Shown here: positions 24,601 through 39,600 of the stretch, one piece after another
Layout: every line of letters begins with the position of its first letter
How positions within the stretch are numbered: position 1 is the first letter of the stretch
DNA from: Lepisosteus oculatus
Taxonomy: Eukaryota > Chordata > Actinopteri > Semionotiformes > Lepisosteidae
Length of the DNA stretch: 64,000 nucleotides
NCBI RefSeq assembly: GCF_040954835.1
Contig: NC_090716.1
Coordinates: 14,135,275 to 14,199,274, forward strand
Direction of reading: 5' to 3'
Translations under genes and position numbers: made by a program
Notes under the pieces: generated by a model
What the model saw: the letters and a program-made list of their open reading frames with translations, nothing else
Databases searched by the model: none
Told to the model about the DNA's origin: nothing

Positions 24601-27600
24601 ACTGTAGTCTCTGTCCAAGGATACTCTCCAACAGTGTGTAAGCCAAAGAAAGAAAAGTTCCCTTTATAGAAACAGCTCAGTTCCCTGATGTTAATCAACC
24701 GCTAATTGCACCAGTAAATGACACCAGGCTGACAGTAGGATGCTGGGACATGACTGAACCTGTTGGGGGGAAGCTGTCCACTCCGTCCTCACTCTTTTCC
24801 AAGGGGTGTGGGATGGTAACCAGGGCTAAATCACAGTTCTTGTCTGATGAATCTGTTGGAAAGAAAACAAATGTTAACACATCCTGTTAATCAAGACAGA
24901 GCGTTTGAGAGCATCAAATTAGAGCTTCAGGGTGTACTGTCTGATACCTCTTGAGTAATTTGTCATTTAGCAAATTTCTATTTTTTGAAATAAAGCAAAT
25001 ATCATTCCTATCTAGCTGAAGCACTAAGGCCTTATTCAACTCCAATTCAGCAGTTTAAAGACACATTTATCCTCACAGTGCCTTCCTCCTGTTTCAATTT
25101 TTCCTGTGGATATCTTTTGAAATGTCTTACTTTTTTATAAGTAACAATCAGTATTTACCATAACTCATGTTAAATATAATTAAATAAAACAGATAATTCA
25201 AATGTTTATTTTATTGTTTTATAGAAGGCTATTTTTGTTTTCCCCAGCTTCTCCAAATACGATTAACGAGCTATTTTTCAGTCTTATCGCGCAGACCATC
25301 TATTGTCTTCTGATTTGCAGTTTGGATCATTCAAAATTTCTTTAAATACTATTTACTTCATCGGGTCTTTTTTCCACTTTTATAGCTCTTAGAATATAAC
25401 CAGGGAAAGAAATTACTGCCAACATTCACCAAAACTGCATTATAAAATTATCTTTTGCTGAATTTAAACAGCTAATTGAACCAAGAATAATTGCTTAGGA
25501 AAGTTTATTACAGAGTTATTTCCAGATGTGTCTCATTTAATTGATGATAGTTTGTTTTGAGCTCCTTATCCAGTTATGTTAAACAACTCTGGACAGACCT
25601 GTCCCATTGCTCTGTTCATTGAATGCATTATCAGCAAAGTATCTAAAGCAGAGTGATACCAAGGTCTGACAACATGCACAACCAGGAGACAGAGAGGGTC
25701 CAACCAAAGAGCTGAGACAGGGTGCCACAAATACAAAGCAACCAGATCTCAACAGCCAAACTACTTGAGCTGCAATTAACTAATGTTTTTCAAATCTCAA
25801 CTATACATGCAAGATGCGCAACAGCTCTTCCAGTCACTGCAAGTTAAATGAACACAAAACTTCTGGCCTATTACAAATTCAGAAACCAAAGCTCAATGCC
25901 AACCCATTGGTTATACACAACAGGCCTCCAGCAAGTACGAAATACTGAGAGATAATGGCAGAATTGTCGGTTGGCAGGTGGGTCAATGTTTTGATTTGCT
26001 TCCCAGCCTTATTGAGTTCCTCAGGTGCACGTACACTAAAGTCACTTTGAGGAGAATTGGAAGATGGGAATGTGCTGGAGAGCAGCATTAAGAACAATAC
26101 CTGAGGAGTTGTAGCAGTAGGCATCATAGCGAACAGTCAGGTTAGCAGGGAGGACCAGGACTCCAGTGCTGTTAGCAGCACACCGGTCATGAGCCTGCTG
26201 GCGAATAATCGCAACACTGATGTTCTGAATCCAGCCATACCTGTAAGCACCAAGAAACACTGAACAGAGGGCACTCACTGCACAACATGTACGAGACAAG
26301 GATCTGAAATGTTCAAATATATTTTAAACAATTTATGGAAATATATCAAAATTAATATTTAAGTATATAACAAGCACATATATGGTGTATATTGAAAATA
26401 AATGCCCTACATACTGTATTTCAGACCGCGTCAGCTAAATTATTCAGTCACTTTGCTGAGAGTTATTTTGATTTCACAGTTACTACATCATTTTCAGGAC
26501 AGCTCAGTGACAACTGCTGTTTTGGCATGGATTTAAATTGTACAGACATAATAAGTAGCCAATAAAAGATATACAGTATCATATAATCAGTAACCAAAAC
26601 TGTTTCTCAAAAATTGTCAGCCAGACTGCAGATGTTCAGAGATGGAAAAAGAAACTCCACAAAGACTCCAGTAAGGATGATTGAAAGTATATTTTGTAAT
26701 AATTATAGTATATAGAAGAAATAATCACTAATTTTTGTTAACATCTTTACTCATAAGTTTCTTCTGATTCTTTATTTTCATTTGAAAGTGGTTTTCAAAA
26801 GAAGCTTAAATCATTGTATTGACAACATATTTAATTCTTAACTTCTACATTAACTGTTTTACATGAACTGATCACAAACATATTGTACATATGAATGATA
26901 ACCATGAAAAAGATTCTTAGCAATTGCAAGTCTTGTCAAGGGTTCCCAGAGTTTTCACTATGATTTTATTAGTTTCCACAGGGGTGATCAAAATGTATTC
27001 TTTGCTTTGCCATGATTATTCTGCATTAGAGTAAACATTACTGTATTTTTACCATAGTATCTCATAACAAACATTAGTAAAGGCAAACACTCACTATAAA
27101 AGCACTTCAGGTCCTGTCCAGAAAGATGGACCACAACACTATGCTGTCTTACCTGCAGGTCTCAAAGCCTTTACTGTAGGCCCTGTTGACGTCCTCTCGA
27201 CTGGCCAGAACCGTGCCCATGGACAGACAGAGCTTTTCAGCCTCGGGGTAGGTCAGGAAGTAGCGACCACGTTGTTCAATGTGAAAAACACCTGCATAAC
27301 TGCAGGTTTGGGTCAGGTCTGTGGGAAAGGCAGGGAGGGTACGGTAAGACTGGACATCTCACAGGTGCTTTCTTTTTAAAATTGTTTAGTTTGTTTTTAA
27401 ACACAGAAAACATATACCAGAAAAGGAGCACACATCTTTCACGTAAATGAAAATATATACTTGTACATTATATATTCAGAAGAAAAAGTGAATTATTTAA
27501 CTAATTTAATTAATTATACACCATTAACCTCCATTTGTAATATCATTTAGAATGTAGGATATTTTCCTATACTTCCGGCAGCTTCCAAGGAACTTCATCA

Positions 27601-30600
27601 AGCCATTTGAAGCCATTTGAAGTTTCATGTGGAAACGGCAGTCCTGTCCACTCCTGGACAATCATCACTTTCTAATCAATTTCCACACTTCCATCTTAAT
27701 AATGTTGACCTACATACAGTAGAAGACACAGTTTATCCACAGCAATGGTTGAGACAATTGAACAATGACAAGAGCAGCTAAGATGTAGATTATTTTACAC
27801 CTACTGTATTCCTCAACTTGTAGACGTCAATGATCATTCCCCTGCCCTGCAGTCTTCAGAGAGCTCACTGACCTTACAGTACCTGTACAATGCATGCTTT
27901 TACTGAATGCCTTCTTGTGGTTCCTCCTTTCATACCCCAGAGAAACAGGAGACCTTTGGAGGCCTCTATATTGTTCCAAAGACCAGAATGTTATTATTAG
28001 AAAATTTTACTAAGACATCTAAACAGATCTCTAGATTTGTGAGTAGATTTCTAAAATTCAGATAAGTTGTGACAAATATCACTTTGCTCCGCGCAATGCT
28101 ATTACACTTACAGTACAACATTTTTTATTGTTTGTTCGAGCAAGATATATTTTCAAGTCCTTAACACATTCGTCATTTGATACAGTATACGTCTCTCTTC
28201 TTTCCTCAAGGGAATCAATAAATATCTTAATGAAGATCAAAAAACATAGAGTGTGGCTTTAAATAATGTCCAGCATATTAAAGTCAACATAAAAACTTCC
28301 CAAAAATGATGGGACTTAAGACAATTATCTAAAAGTAATAGAAAAGCTCCTTCTTAGTGGCAGCTTTTTTTTCATTAATGATCATAAGAAGTGTGTAAGT
28401 GAAATTTCAGTTTAATTCACTGCTGATGAGGGAGCACAGTTTATACTCATGTCTCTTCTAAAACAACCTGGAGCTTCTGTTATAAAAATCTTCCTGTGAC
28501 TCGGGTTCAGAGGTGTGTAATTGGGTTCATGGCTGTGAAGCAAGAATTGACACTAATGTGAACTTGTCTGGTCTTTCACCTGGACTGCATGCTGTCTCCA
28601 TGGAGTTTCTTATGGCCTCCTGTCATTTTGTTTTTTGACTCTCTTTGGTATGCAGCTGTGGAGAAATGTTTGTACCTGCTCTGCAGACAATATGATAAAC
28701 AAAGTCTGCCCTTATGCCTATATAGGCAAACCTTTATTTATTTTTTGTTCAATATGACATGTAAAGAGGGGGGAGGTATTCAATATTGGGCAAAACATTT
28801 ACACAAACATCACAGACCTATAAAGGAATAGAACATTTTATTATATTTGAACAGATTTTAATGTTTTTCATCAGTGGTATCACTAATCACTTTACTGTTT
28901 AGCTCATTTTTACTAATTAAAGTACATTTTATAGCCTACAAGAAGCCAGTCTAAATAAATTAATACATGACTTATTTAGCACCCATGGCATTTAGGAGAG
29001 GGACCTTGGTAAAGTTAGCTCATGTGAGATTTACATAAATAAACGTGGAGAACCCATACAATTCTGACCGTTTGATGTCCCCACTCTTCAAATAGTAGCT
29101 TTTTCTCCTTTTTAATAATTTTACTTTACATAATTGCATAAAAGATGCAATTGAAAATCATGGATGCATCTGCAATATGAGAAGAACCTTACGTAAAAAT
29201 GTTTCAGATGGAGAGTATTGCATACGTCAGAAGGGTTTTTTAGACAAAATTAAGGTGATTATTTTGAAAACAGGAAAAAAAGCTTTAGTTCAATTCAAAC
29301 TGGTAAGGTGCAGTTTGCTGTCTTGGCAAAATCATAACTACCTAATGAGTGTTAATTTAGTCAAATTGTTCTGAGAAGTACCAGTAAGAACAATTTAAAG
29401 CATTTAATTAAATCCTAGTCTTCTGTGTCTCATTGCACCAGGAAGGGAAAATGCATAGTGTTTCACTGATTCAGCACTTTCCACTGTTTATCATGTACAA
29501 ACTTCTAGTCCTAGATAGCAGATCATCATCTTGACAGATGACCTGCAATAAATGTTCCTCTCGGGTGATTCAGAACAGCACCCTAATATCATTTCTAGGT
29601 TAATTTCTGCTTTTTTCCTTCAATAGATCGGACAGTCTCTCCATAGGCTTTCTGTTTATTTCCCATTCTTATTATGGGAATTTCTTATTGTGTTACAATC
29701 AGCTAAATGGAACTGTTGGTTTCTTAAATAACCAGAAGTTTTTGTATTTACTAATTCAATTTTTTTTAAAGATCCATTGGTTTATGAAGTAAAAAAGTGA
29801 AAATTTAAACAGCAGTGTATGTGATAATAAGTGAACCCCTAGTTTGCTAGTAAGGTTTAAGTAAGGCTTTTTTCTTTATGGGAGGATGTCCAGGAAGAAT
29901 GGGCAGCATGGTGGCATCAATGAGAAAGGAACACTGCAGTCCAACAGAAGAACCTCAGTCTGAATGTCAAGTATGGGGGTGGCAACACTGTGGTTTGGGG
30001 CTGCTTTTCTGCCTCAGGACCTGGATAGTTTGCCATCATTGACAGAGCCATGAATTTGCTTTTTGTCTTAGCAAAGTCTAGAGGAGAATGTGAAGTTATC
30101 TGTTCATTAATCCGAACCAAAACACAATGATACAAGAGGATCTACAACAAAACAGCATTTTGCATTGGCCAAATCAAATTGCAGACTTAAACTACATTGA
30201 ACTAGGACAAGTTGTGTTGTGTTGTGTTCCGTTGTGGCAGGACAGGAAGTGAACTCTAAATATAAGGAAACCTTCAAATGTCACTGATGTGAATCAGATC
30301 AGAGATAAGAAGGAGACAAACTTCATAAGAGCTGATGGGAGAGACTGATCAACAGTTATATAGGAAATTACTACTCATTGAGGTACAACCCTTATCTAAT
30401 CAAAAGGTTCATGGGCATATTCAAATAAAAATATTTACTGTTGAGTTATTTTGTAATCAATAAATTCAAATATAACTTTTGTCATTGTGATATATGTTTA
30501 ATTGGGTTATCTCAAGCTTTTATTAACACTTTCATAATAATAATTTCTTATACTTATATATTGTAGTGATGTTCTGGACACTCCACTCAAAGCGCTTTAC

Positions 30601-33600
30601 AGGTAATAGGGATCCCCTCCACCACCACCAGTGCGCAGCCCCACCTGGATGATCTGACGGCAGCCAAGTGCACCAGTACACACACCAGCTATTAGTGGGG
30701 AGGAGAGCAGAGTAACGAAGCCAGTTCATAGATGGGGTCTTATTAGGAGGCCATGATTGGTAAAGGCCAATGACAATTTTAGCAAGGACACCTGGGTAAC
30801 ACCCCACTTGCAGAGCACAGCCAAAGTACACTACATGCTACATGACATTTTGTATTTAAAAAACAAATCTTTTGGGGATACTGAGTAACTCATATAGCAA
30901 AACAACACATGAGCAGATTTCAGACTAGTGAATCATGCTTCGTTAGTCTGAAACAAAGTCTTTCCACTAGGTGACTGTGACTGTGTGACTGGGATTTACC
31001 AGACTGTTGTCAGAGCAGGGATGGGATTAACCAATCGCAGCTCTCCCAGCTTCCTGGGCCCTAGGCCTGGGTAGGCACAGAGCAACATCATTGAAATACA
31101 GTACTTCATATTCCTAGAACATTGTTCATATTGGAGGGCTCAGATACTGTATTTCCATCTGTAGGGCCTAAGGTCTAGGATCATTACTCTGGGGTTTAAT
31201 ACAGGACTAGGGACTAGGATTTCCTCTAGGTGCTCTGGTTTCCTCCTACCTCCTGAAGACATACCTGGTATCTTATTGGCCATGCTAAGCTGTTATATGA
31301 GGAACAGAAGAGGAGCCTCTTCCACATTAATCTGCCCTGTTTGGAGTACCACTGTAATCTGCCACAATACAAATCCTAACTTTACTCAGATAAGAAATGC
31401 ATTTGGATGGAGACATGGTAAGTGGACAGAAAATAGGAAGCACATGTTCAGATTGGGGTGATGTAATTATTGGAGACAGAGAGATCTAGGACCACTACTC
31501 TTCTTAGTTTATGTAGCTGACCCAGATTCTGTTATTGTTACTGAACTAGACAAGTTTGCAGACAATATCAAGGAGTTCTCCCATGTCAAAACATCCCACA
31601 GAGTTGTTCAGAACTAAGAACAAGATCACATGTTTCTCCAGTGTGATCCCTTGCGCTTACAACCTGCTCATATACAGTATAAGCAAATCAAGAAAGGTGA
31701 GTGGGATGGATTCCACAGATGGGAAGCACCTCAATAAATAAACTCTGGCCTGACAGGCCTGATATGCTGTCCCTCTGCAAGCTAACATTGTGACACAATT
31801 AATGTAAAAGCACTACAGAAAGAGTCAAATACTGGTGATTGAACTAATTAGAGGAAAATGATTACTGATTTTTTCTTTGAGTCTTCCATCTAAAAATAAC
31901 TGTTACAATACAAATCCAGTGCAAATTGAAGTGCTTTTAAGGTACTCTGGATGCAATATTGCAGCCACTAATACTCACAGAATAATAACGATAATAGCAA
32001 TTCACAAATAATAATGGCATCCATGAATCAAATGCTTTGTGAATGTTTATTGAGTATTCAAACTACTTTTTGGCTTAATCCTCTTGGTTAATGGGCAGAG
32101 TCTAGGTCAAAGGATAAAGAGGCTCAGTGCACCATTCCGTGAGAGAAGTTAAGGGTTAGCAGCAAAGGTGGAGATTGGGCAAGAAAAACAGACAGAAGAG
32201 GCATGTGCATGTGATATATTTATAGTTCGGTTCTGATTGTGATTTAGAACAGTGGGGTTTGTCTGTAGTTATTCCTCCCCCACTAAACAAATTGCATTTG
32301 ACTTTTCGTTCTGTTTTCTTCTCTATGTGTGTAAAAAAAATAAAAATACATAGTAAGAAGATTCACCTATATTCTCAAAACAATTGCATCTGTTGCTTGG
32401 GGTAAAGATGACAGGAGATTTACAAGCTGATCGCACAGGAAGTAAAAGATCACAGTTCACATCTATATTTGTATTTCCTTGGCAACCACTTCTGACAGAA
32501 CAAATGCACAGCAACAGTTTGTGACAAACTAAAGATATCAATGTTTTACGCCAATTACAATTGGTCTTGAAGATTCGCAGAAAGTTCACTGCAATAGACC
32601 AGTTAAAAGAAAGCTGAAAATTTCTCCATCTGGCCTGAGAGGAGACAGGTGTATAAGATACATTATTTTGGCATCTTACATTGAGCATTAAAGGTTGCTC
32701 TCTGTTACAATATATCCTTTTAAAGCATTCACTGATTTAAGTAACAAGCTTACAAACTTGCAAAAATATAGTTGATCTATTAAGCCATAGATTTGTCTGC
32801 ATTTCTTAAGAAACTAGCAAGGCCAGGTTATGAGCTGAAAAACCTGGCCTTAAGCATTTTACTTTTTCATCCCTCGGTCTCCTCAGACACTGGGCACATT
32901 TACACGAGGAGTCACACACCTCCGGGGGCTGTGAGGGCTTGCTCTGAACTGCCACTAATTGGTAGGCAATAATTCAATCAGTCCTGGATATTAAAGCCCT
33001 TATCTGCCACAGATCTGGTGCTCTGTCATTGAGAAAACCTTTCGGCTAGGGTAACGCTCACTGTACAACTACCCCTCCTTTCCAGAAGGATGCTCAGCTT
33101 GAATTCTGCCCAAGTGCTTTCCCATATGTCTCAAACACTCCACCTATCAGCACCCTGTCTGTCCAGCTAAGCACCAGAGCAGTGGCACAGAACTGTGGTG
33201 TGGTGACTCTGCCACTCTGCCCTGATCACCTCCAGACTCAGATGTCTCAGCATGTCTACAAATGCCTGTTCTTTCAGCAATCTCTCCAGCCTTCTGTCTC
33301 TGTCTGCTCTTGTTCTCTGCCTGTATGCTTTAGGAGACTTGACCAGTAAAGGCATAAATGATCAAAAATCAGTGTCAGTAAAATTGGTAAAGAAGTTTCT
33401 GGTTTCACGTACAAACTACTGTCATGCTTCCTTAGATTGTTACACAAAAAAACTTAATCTCTTTCAAACTTTTTTTTAACAAATGTTTGGGAGGGATGAC
33501 AACAATGCTCATGTCTCCTTCACTAACTCATAATTCTCCATTCTTAAAAAATATAAATAACGTTGCAAGCCTCTCTCTCCTGTTCACATTCATCTCTCTG

Positions 33601-36600
33601 CATCCCACCTTTACCGGATCTCCAAGTTTGCAGCTACTCCCTGGTTAACTCCTCTGACTGTATGAGGATCTTTATTCCCTTGTCCTATGGCCAAGTCAAA
33701 GTTTCTAATGCCTGACTCCTCAATAGTCATTCCTTATGGTGCTTTTTCTTAGTAGAAGGTGTTATTCCTTGTGGATTGTTTGTGGATTGTATACGTAAGG
33801 TGTAGCTCTAACATTTTGCAACAGAACAAACTTGTTTTCCTATATGCATGTAAAATGATGCATTCTATGTTTTTCTTGATATTTTTATAGAGGCACTTGA
33901 TGAAGTGATGATCCTTTTTCTTCTAATTCAAATAGGAAGAGCTAGAGTGGCAGATGGAAAGGATAGATGCACTCTGATATGAATCGGAATGAATCTGCCA
34001 TTCAGCATATACAGTGTTTTACAAAGTATTGAGACCCTTCATATGGTAAAATTACAAAATGATGCATAAACATTTTTTTTAAATAATATTTTATTCAGAG
34101 CTTGAAATCTCACACTGGAGCCTTGTAAGGGTAACACACACTGCAGTGAATGTCAGTGAAAAGTAAAGAGAAAAAACTGAAATATGTTGACTGCATAAGT
34201 ATTCAGGCCCACGGTCTCAATAATTGGTAGAAGTAGCTTTGGCAGCAATTGCAGTGACAAGCCTTTTGAATAAATGCTGCCAACTTCGCACAGTGGCTTT
34301 GAGCAAGTTATGTTCATTCTTCTAGGCAGATTTGCTCATGGACAGCAGGTTTCAAGTCTTTCCACAGATTCTCAATACGGTTCAACTCACATTTTGTGTA
34401 ACCCTTTGACAGGGTTACTCAAGGACAATCACTTTTATTAACACAAGTTTGTCACCACCATGTTTGACAGTAGGGATGGTGCTGACTGGTGCATTAGTTT
34501 GGGTTTGTGTCAAATGTAATACTTTGTATTTATACAAAAAGCTCCATTTATATCTTGTCAGAACACAAAATCCTTAAACACTTGTTTGCAATATCACTTA
34601 CTGTAGGTGCTTTGTTGCAAACTCTGAATGGGATTAGTAATTTTCTTCAGTTCTATACAAGTCCCATTTGTGGAATGATTGGGACATTTACTCGCGTCTC
34701 TTGTACAGAACTCTTTTAAACACAGCTGGCCTCACTGTGGCACTTCAAACCTTTTTTCTAATTGCCAAGCTATTCAGTTTCAAGGGACAGCCTAATCTAC
34801 AGTAGGTGGTGTCTGGGTTGTTCCAGAATTTAATGATTTACTTCACCATGTTCAACAAGATATTAAGGGATATTATCTTTCATTTATACTTTTCTTCTGA
34901 TCAGTGCATATATACAACCCCAAGTTGTTTGAAAAGTTCTTGGTTTTAAAGATGACTCTTCACATGGAATTTTAGTGCCTGGCTGAGATCCAGAGATAGG
35001 TGTGTTTATTCTGAAATCATGTGAGCCACTATTTCACAGAAATAGCAAGCATTGTGTGGCTCATTAAGGTAATTTTGTGTCCATAACTTACCTTTTACTG
35101 CAAGCTTTAAAGCAACAAAATATAAAAAACTATCCAAATGTCTGAGTACTTTTGCAATGAACTGCACATTATATATAATTTTTTCTCTCATTTGTATTGT
35201 TCTTTGGTGCTAAATGGGAAGCAGTCGAAGTCGAAAGGCAGAGATGGATGGCACTTATTTCAGCTATGCCATCTCTAGGGAGAAGCTTTTCTGCTACTGC
35301 ACATTGCCAAGTTATGCCACATTCCTCCAGGTAACGATGCCTCCAAGTCCTTTGGCAGTGCACTTCAAGCCAGGCGGAATAGTTGCTACGCACTAGAAAT
35401 GCAGGATGCCATTCTTCCCTCTTCGGGCCTGTTGGACAAGCAGATTCTTTCCCTCACCTTCTGGCCCGGTGGGATATCCTGCACTGCACGTCACGTCTGT
35501 CAAGCAGGTCACAACAGTCCCATTCCTGGTCACCGTACAGTCTGTTCAACACCTGCGGTGCCCATCAGTACAGCTTAAATCAATCAACCCTGGCTGTTCT
35601 TATTGATGACCAAACCGCACAGAGCCTGTCTTCTCAGCTCTTTTCCCTTGTATGGAATTCCATTATTTCTCAGTGCCAACTATTCAATCACCCCAGGCAC
35701 ACCTTGTTTCTACAGGTTTTTGTTTTATCCACAGATGGCTTTTTCTCAAAGTCACCTCCCACTACCTCACAACCCCATGATAGCTGTATTTTTGGTGGGG
35801 ATAGGACAGTAGCTGTCTTCTCTTGGTTGTTCTGTAGGGCTTTGTGAAAGAAGGTGACATGGGGACATACACAGCTTTGCACAATATGCTTCACCTCTTA
35901 TAAAGCTAGTCTTTCATGTTATGTCTTTTTTTTTCTCTGCCTCCATCCAAGTCCAACCCAATCACTTCACTGCTTGGTTATTCAAGCAAACTTAATCAAG
36001 CAAGCACAGGCAAGAGCCTAGAATATCTAGGTGAATTGCTGCTTGTAATGTATGTAACAATTCTAATACATGTACAAAGACATACACAAGTGTTTTAGCT
36101 TAGCAACAAGTAGCTTATTTACTGGAGATTTAATTACATCAATTAAACCAAAACATCCAGTAACATACTGAATATGGAATAGGCTTTAAGCCCTTTCACT
36201 TAATTTTAATAATTTCATACTCCCATACAAACAATATTCAGCTGTGTAAGTAAAGCAAGCATGTGGAATCTTGTGTGATTCTCTATACAAATAAATGTGC
36301 ATAAATTAAATACCTGGAAATCTGAACAATATGCAGATTTATCCATTAGTAATGGATATATACATTGCTAGTAATGAGTAATCCATTGCATTATATTAAA
36401 TAACTGAACATGTTATATTTTGTTGGAGGTCAGGTGAAAGGAAATTGTCCTTATTATTTTGTATGCTACTTTTTTCATTCCATCTTTGATCACCAGTGAT
36501 ATGAAGTTTCTTTTAAGGATTGTTTTCATAGGTTTAGTGAATTTGCTGCTGCCAGTACAGACAGGCTTGAGCTTGGCTTTTAATGTACACTGTCTTCCTA

Positions 36601-39600
36601 TCACTAGCACACCTTATTAAAAATTACATATTAATTGCTTTCAAACCATTAATGTAGAGGAATTTTCAGGCCCCATTCAATGTCAGTCATGCATTAAAAT
36701 TTGCTTGTGAATGCTTGCTGATATTTGGATGAAAGGCATAAATCCAACACTTTTGACATTTAATCAGGCAAAGGTTGCACATGGTAGTCAGCATCGGTAG
36801 GTTAATTTGCCTTAACATACAACATTTTTTCACACCTACTCTCATGCATTGTAAGATGCACTTAAAGGAAAGTAGGTGGGTGGATCTTGCACAACTTCAT
36901 TTCTGAAGTGCAATGCAGTATACCAATAACTGAATGCATACTCAAAGCAGTATTTTAGAAAAAAATCCTAGTATTTTTATATGACGAGTCATGTGTGTCA
37001 TATGATACCAAAGCTTTAATTGTGCGAACTTTAGCTTTTTCGTTTTGTCAATGGGCAAAATGCTGTTCCCTGGTTTATTTCTATATTTCCAGTCTTGTCT
37101 TTCTGTGGTGCAGTTTTCGGACCGTGGGAGAGCAGGGATAATTGGTATAATGTTGTCAGAATGATGCTTGATGTCATATTCACCAGTTCTAGTGTTCTAC
37201 AGTATAAACTAGAACAAGTGAACAAAAGCAAGCCATACGTGAAACACTCTTTGTACTCTATATCTGACAAAATGCAGCTTTTTAAAATTCAACTGGGGCT
37301 CCTTGCTCTCTATTTGTTCTACTCAGATTGCCAGTTTTATATTCACACAGACACCTGGCCTCTCCATAAAGTTTTTTTTGTTATTGTCTGCATGGTGAAC
37401 TTCATGTATGTCATCACAAAACCACAATAGCTCTGAGCTGACTTTTTGGAAGAAACACAAGCAGTCCTCATTTCAAAGACATGTGACCCATGCAAACTTG
37501 AACACCATGTTTTATCCAGAATAAAATACAGTTTGTTGTGGCTTCATTAATACAGATCGCAAGAATAGTGTTATTCACAGTAAATTAGAACAACTACAGT
37601 AAAGGGCAAAAACCCAGCGGGCAAATTCCAAAACGCTCTACAAAGTTAATGGTCATTGAGTAAAACATTTTTTATGCAGTGGCAATGAAAGAAAAACAAT
37701 GTCAGCATTCTTTAATGACATGCAGCATTATCTTTATAATTCCTTAAAATGGGTTAGCCTGCCCTGCACTGAGCTTCCAAGGATCACCTTTGCCATTACA
37801 AAGGCATGTTCTCCCAGAACAAAGTTTGATATTATTTTATTTTTATCAACCAGCCACAACAACCCAGTGGAAGTGATTGATAACACATTATATCAAAAAG
37901 TTTATATATCTATGTATATTTTAATTTGATAGCCATAACAGGGTCATTTTGTATTCTTTTAAATGTGTGAGGATATCCAAAGACAATTAAAGGAATATAA
38001 ATGTGAGGCTTTCTGAGGTCTTATGTATATAACATTTGAATGTCTTATGAATGTAACATTTTGACAAAATTACTTTTCTTGACAAGGCCGTACAATGTTA
38101 GGTTATTGGTGAGAATAATATTACCACATACAGTACAGTGCTTAAACTTGAGAATTAACCAGAAGACAGTCTAGCATTTCATGTGCACAGCACAGATTGA
38201 TAATACAAAGCCTCTTGATGCTTAATGTGCATTAAGTATTTGTCTTTAAGATTCTATAAAGCAGCATTTTAAAAATGTTTGTGAGGATGAAGTGAAGAGA
38301 GGCATTAAAGAAAAATTCTAAATGTTGCAGTACACTTAATGGAATTTATGGATAAGAACATGAAAGAGATTTTTTCATCTCAGTCCATTTGAAGGGAGAT
38401 CAGAATCTTTAATCAAGAGAAGCAAGAAATACGAGACCGTAAACCAAAAAAGAGCTTAAAATCTAATGCACAGGATTTTAGGAATTCTGTTAGAGTGGGT
38501 CATTTATGTGGTTTCAGACTACCAAGCGAATGTGTGTATGTTGCTTTCATGAGGAATGACTCAGCTACTGGTGATTTTCCTAAAGTCTGCTTTGTTACCT
38601 TGGCTAGGCACTTAGAAAAAAAGCACCTTGAAATGTGAGCTCTCAGCAAGCAGTGTCTAACAAAATGCAAGAACCTTGCCTTTGGATTCTGGCTGTTTTA
38701 TAAGATTGGTATACTCAAATGGAAATTGACAAAGAATGCTCTTCAGCACATATGATATCCTGTGTACACACATATTTCTGACATACTACACAAGTATTCT
38801 CCACAAATTGCTCATTAACAGACTTATTCTGAGCCTACATCTTCATGTTTATTTTTTTTCACCACAACATTTACCAGAATTGAACTGAGGCTCCTGATGA
38901 TAACTAATGATGTTGCTATTCACTATAGGTGATATAGTGAAACAACCATAACTTTCAGAGCATGTTGCATATTTACTCATACATGCAGTACTTCCCCATT
39001 TTCCACAGACTAAGCATCCACAAGCTGATCAGTACTCGGAGGTAATATCCTTTGAACTCCGTAATGGTTGTGAACAATACTAGTCATATGATCTTATTGA
39101 GATGTTCCAGATTAATTGCTTTCAAAGCAGTGTACAAAAAATATTAATGCACCAATGCCACACCTCTGTATCTACATATAATAGAACTAATAATTATACC
39201 ATAACCACTACTATAATAATAACAACATTAAACCATGTATGATCAACAGGACACTGTGACTTGTGAGGCAATGCTTCCGAAATTCAGCAGAGCTCCACAC
39301 AGAATGGTACACAAGCTTGGAAAGAGACAACCCATTCAGGTCATGGATAGCTGTTGTGCCACAGACCTGCCCAATGAGCGGCTTTCAAACATCTTTCCTT
39401 CTCCAGAATTTGTACTTTCACCTTGTCTGTCAAAAGTGCTGGACATTGAATCTTTTTAGGTAAAGCACCTGATGCTCCTATTTTTTGTCTTTCCAAGGAT
39501 TTCCATAAGACAGTCATTGAAATAGGTTTGGATTAAGATTCACTTCTCAACAGTTCATAGCCAACAGTTATAGTATGTTTTCATACAACTGAACCTACAT

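Larger units (their letters stand above)
21320..24792 (-). other. CD44: CD44 intron 4 (about 3.5 kb)
   Basis: This phase 1 intron lies between the link module and the stem exon. It contains a diverged LINE-like fragment (22.9-23.26 kb) and a fold-back repeat (24.0-24.16 kb). The rest is AT-rich with nothing recognised. Its exact upstream border depends on which exon 4 donor is used (24792 or 24759). Confidence 0.75.
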
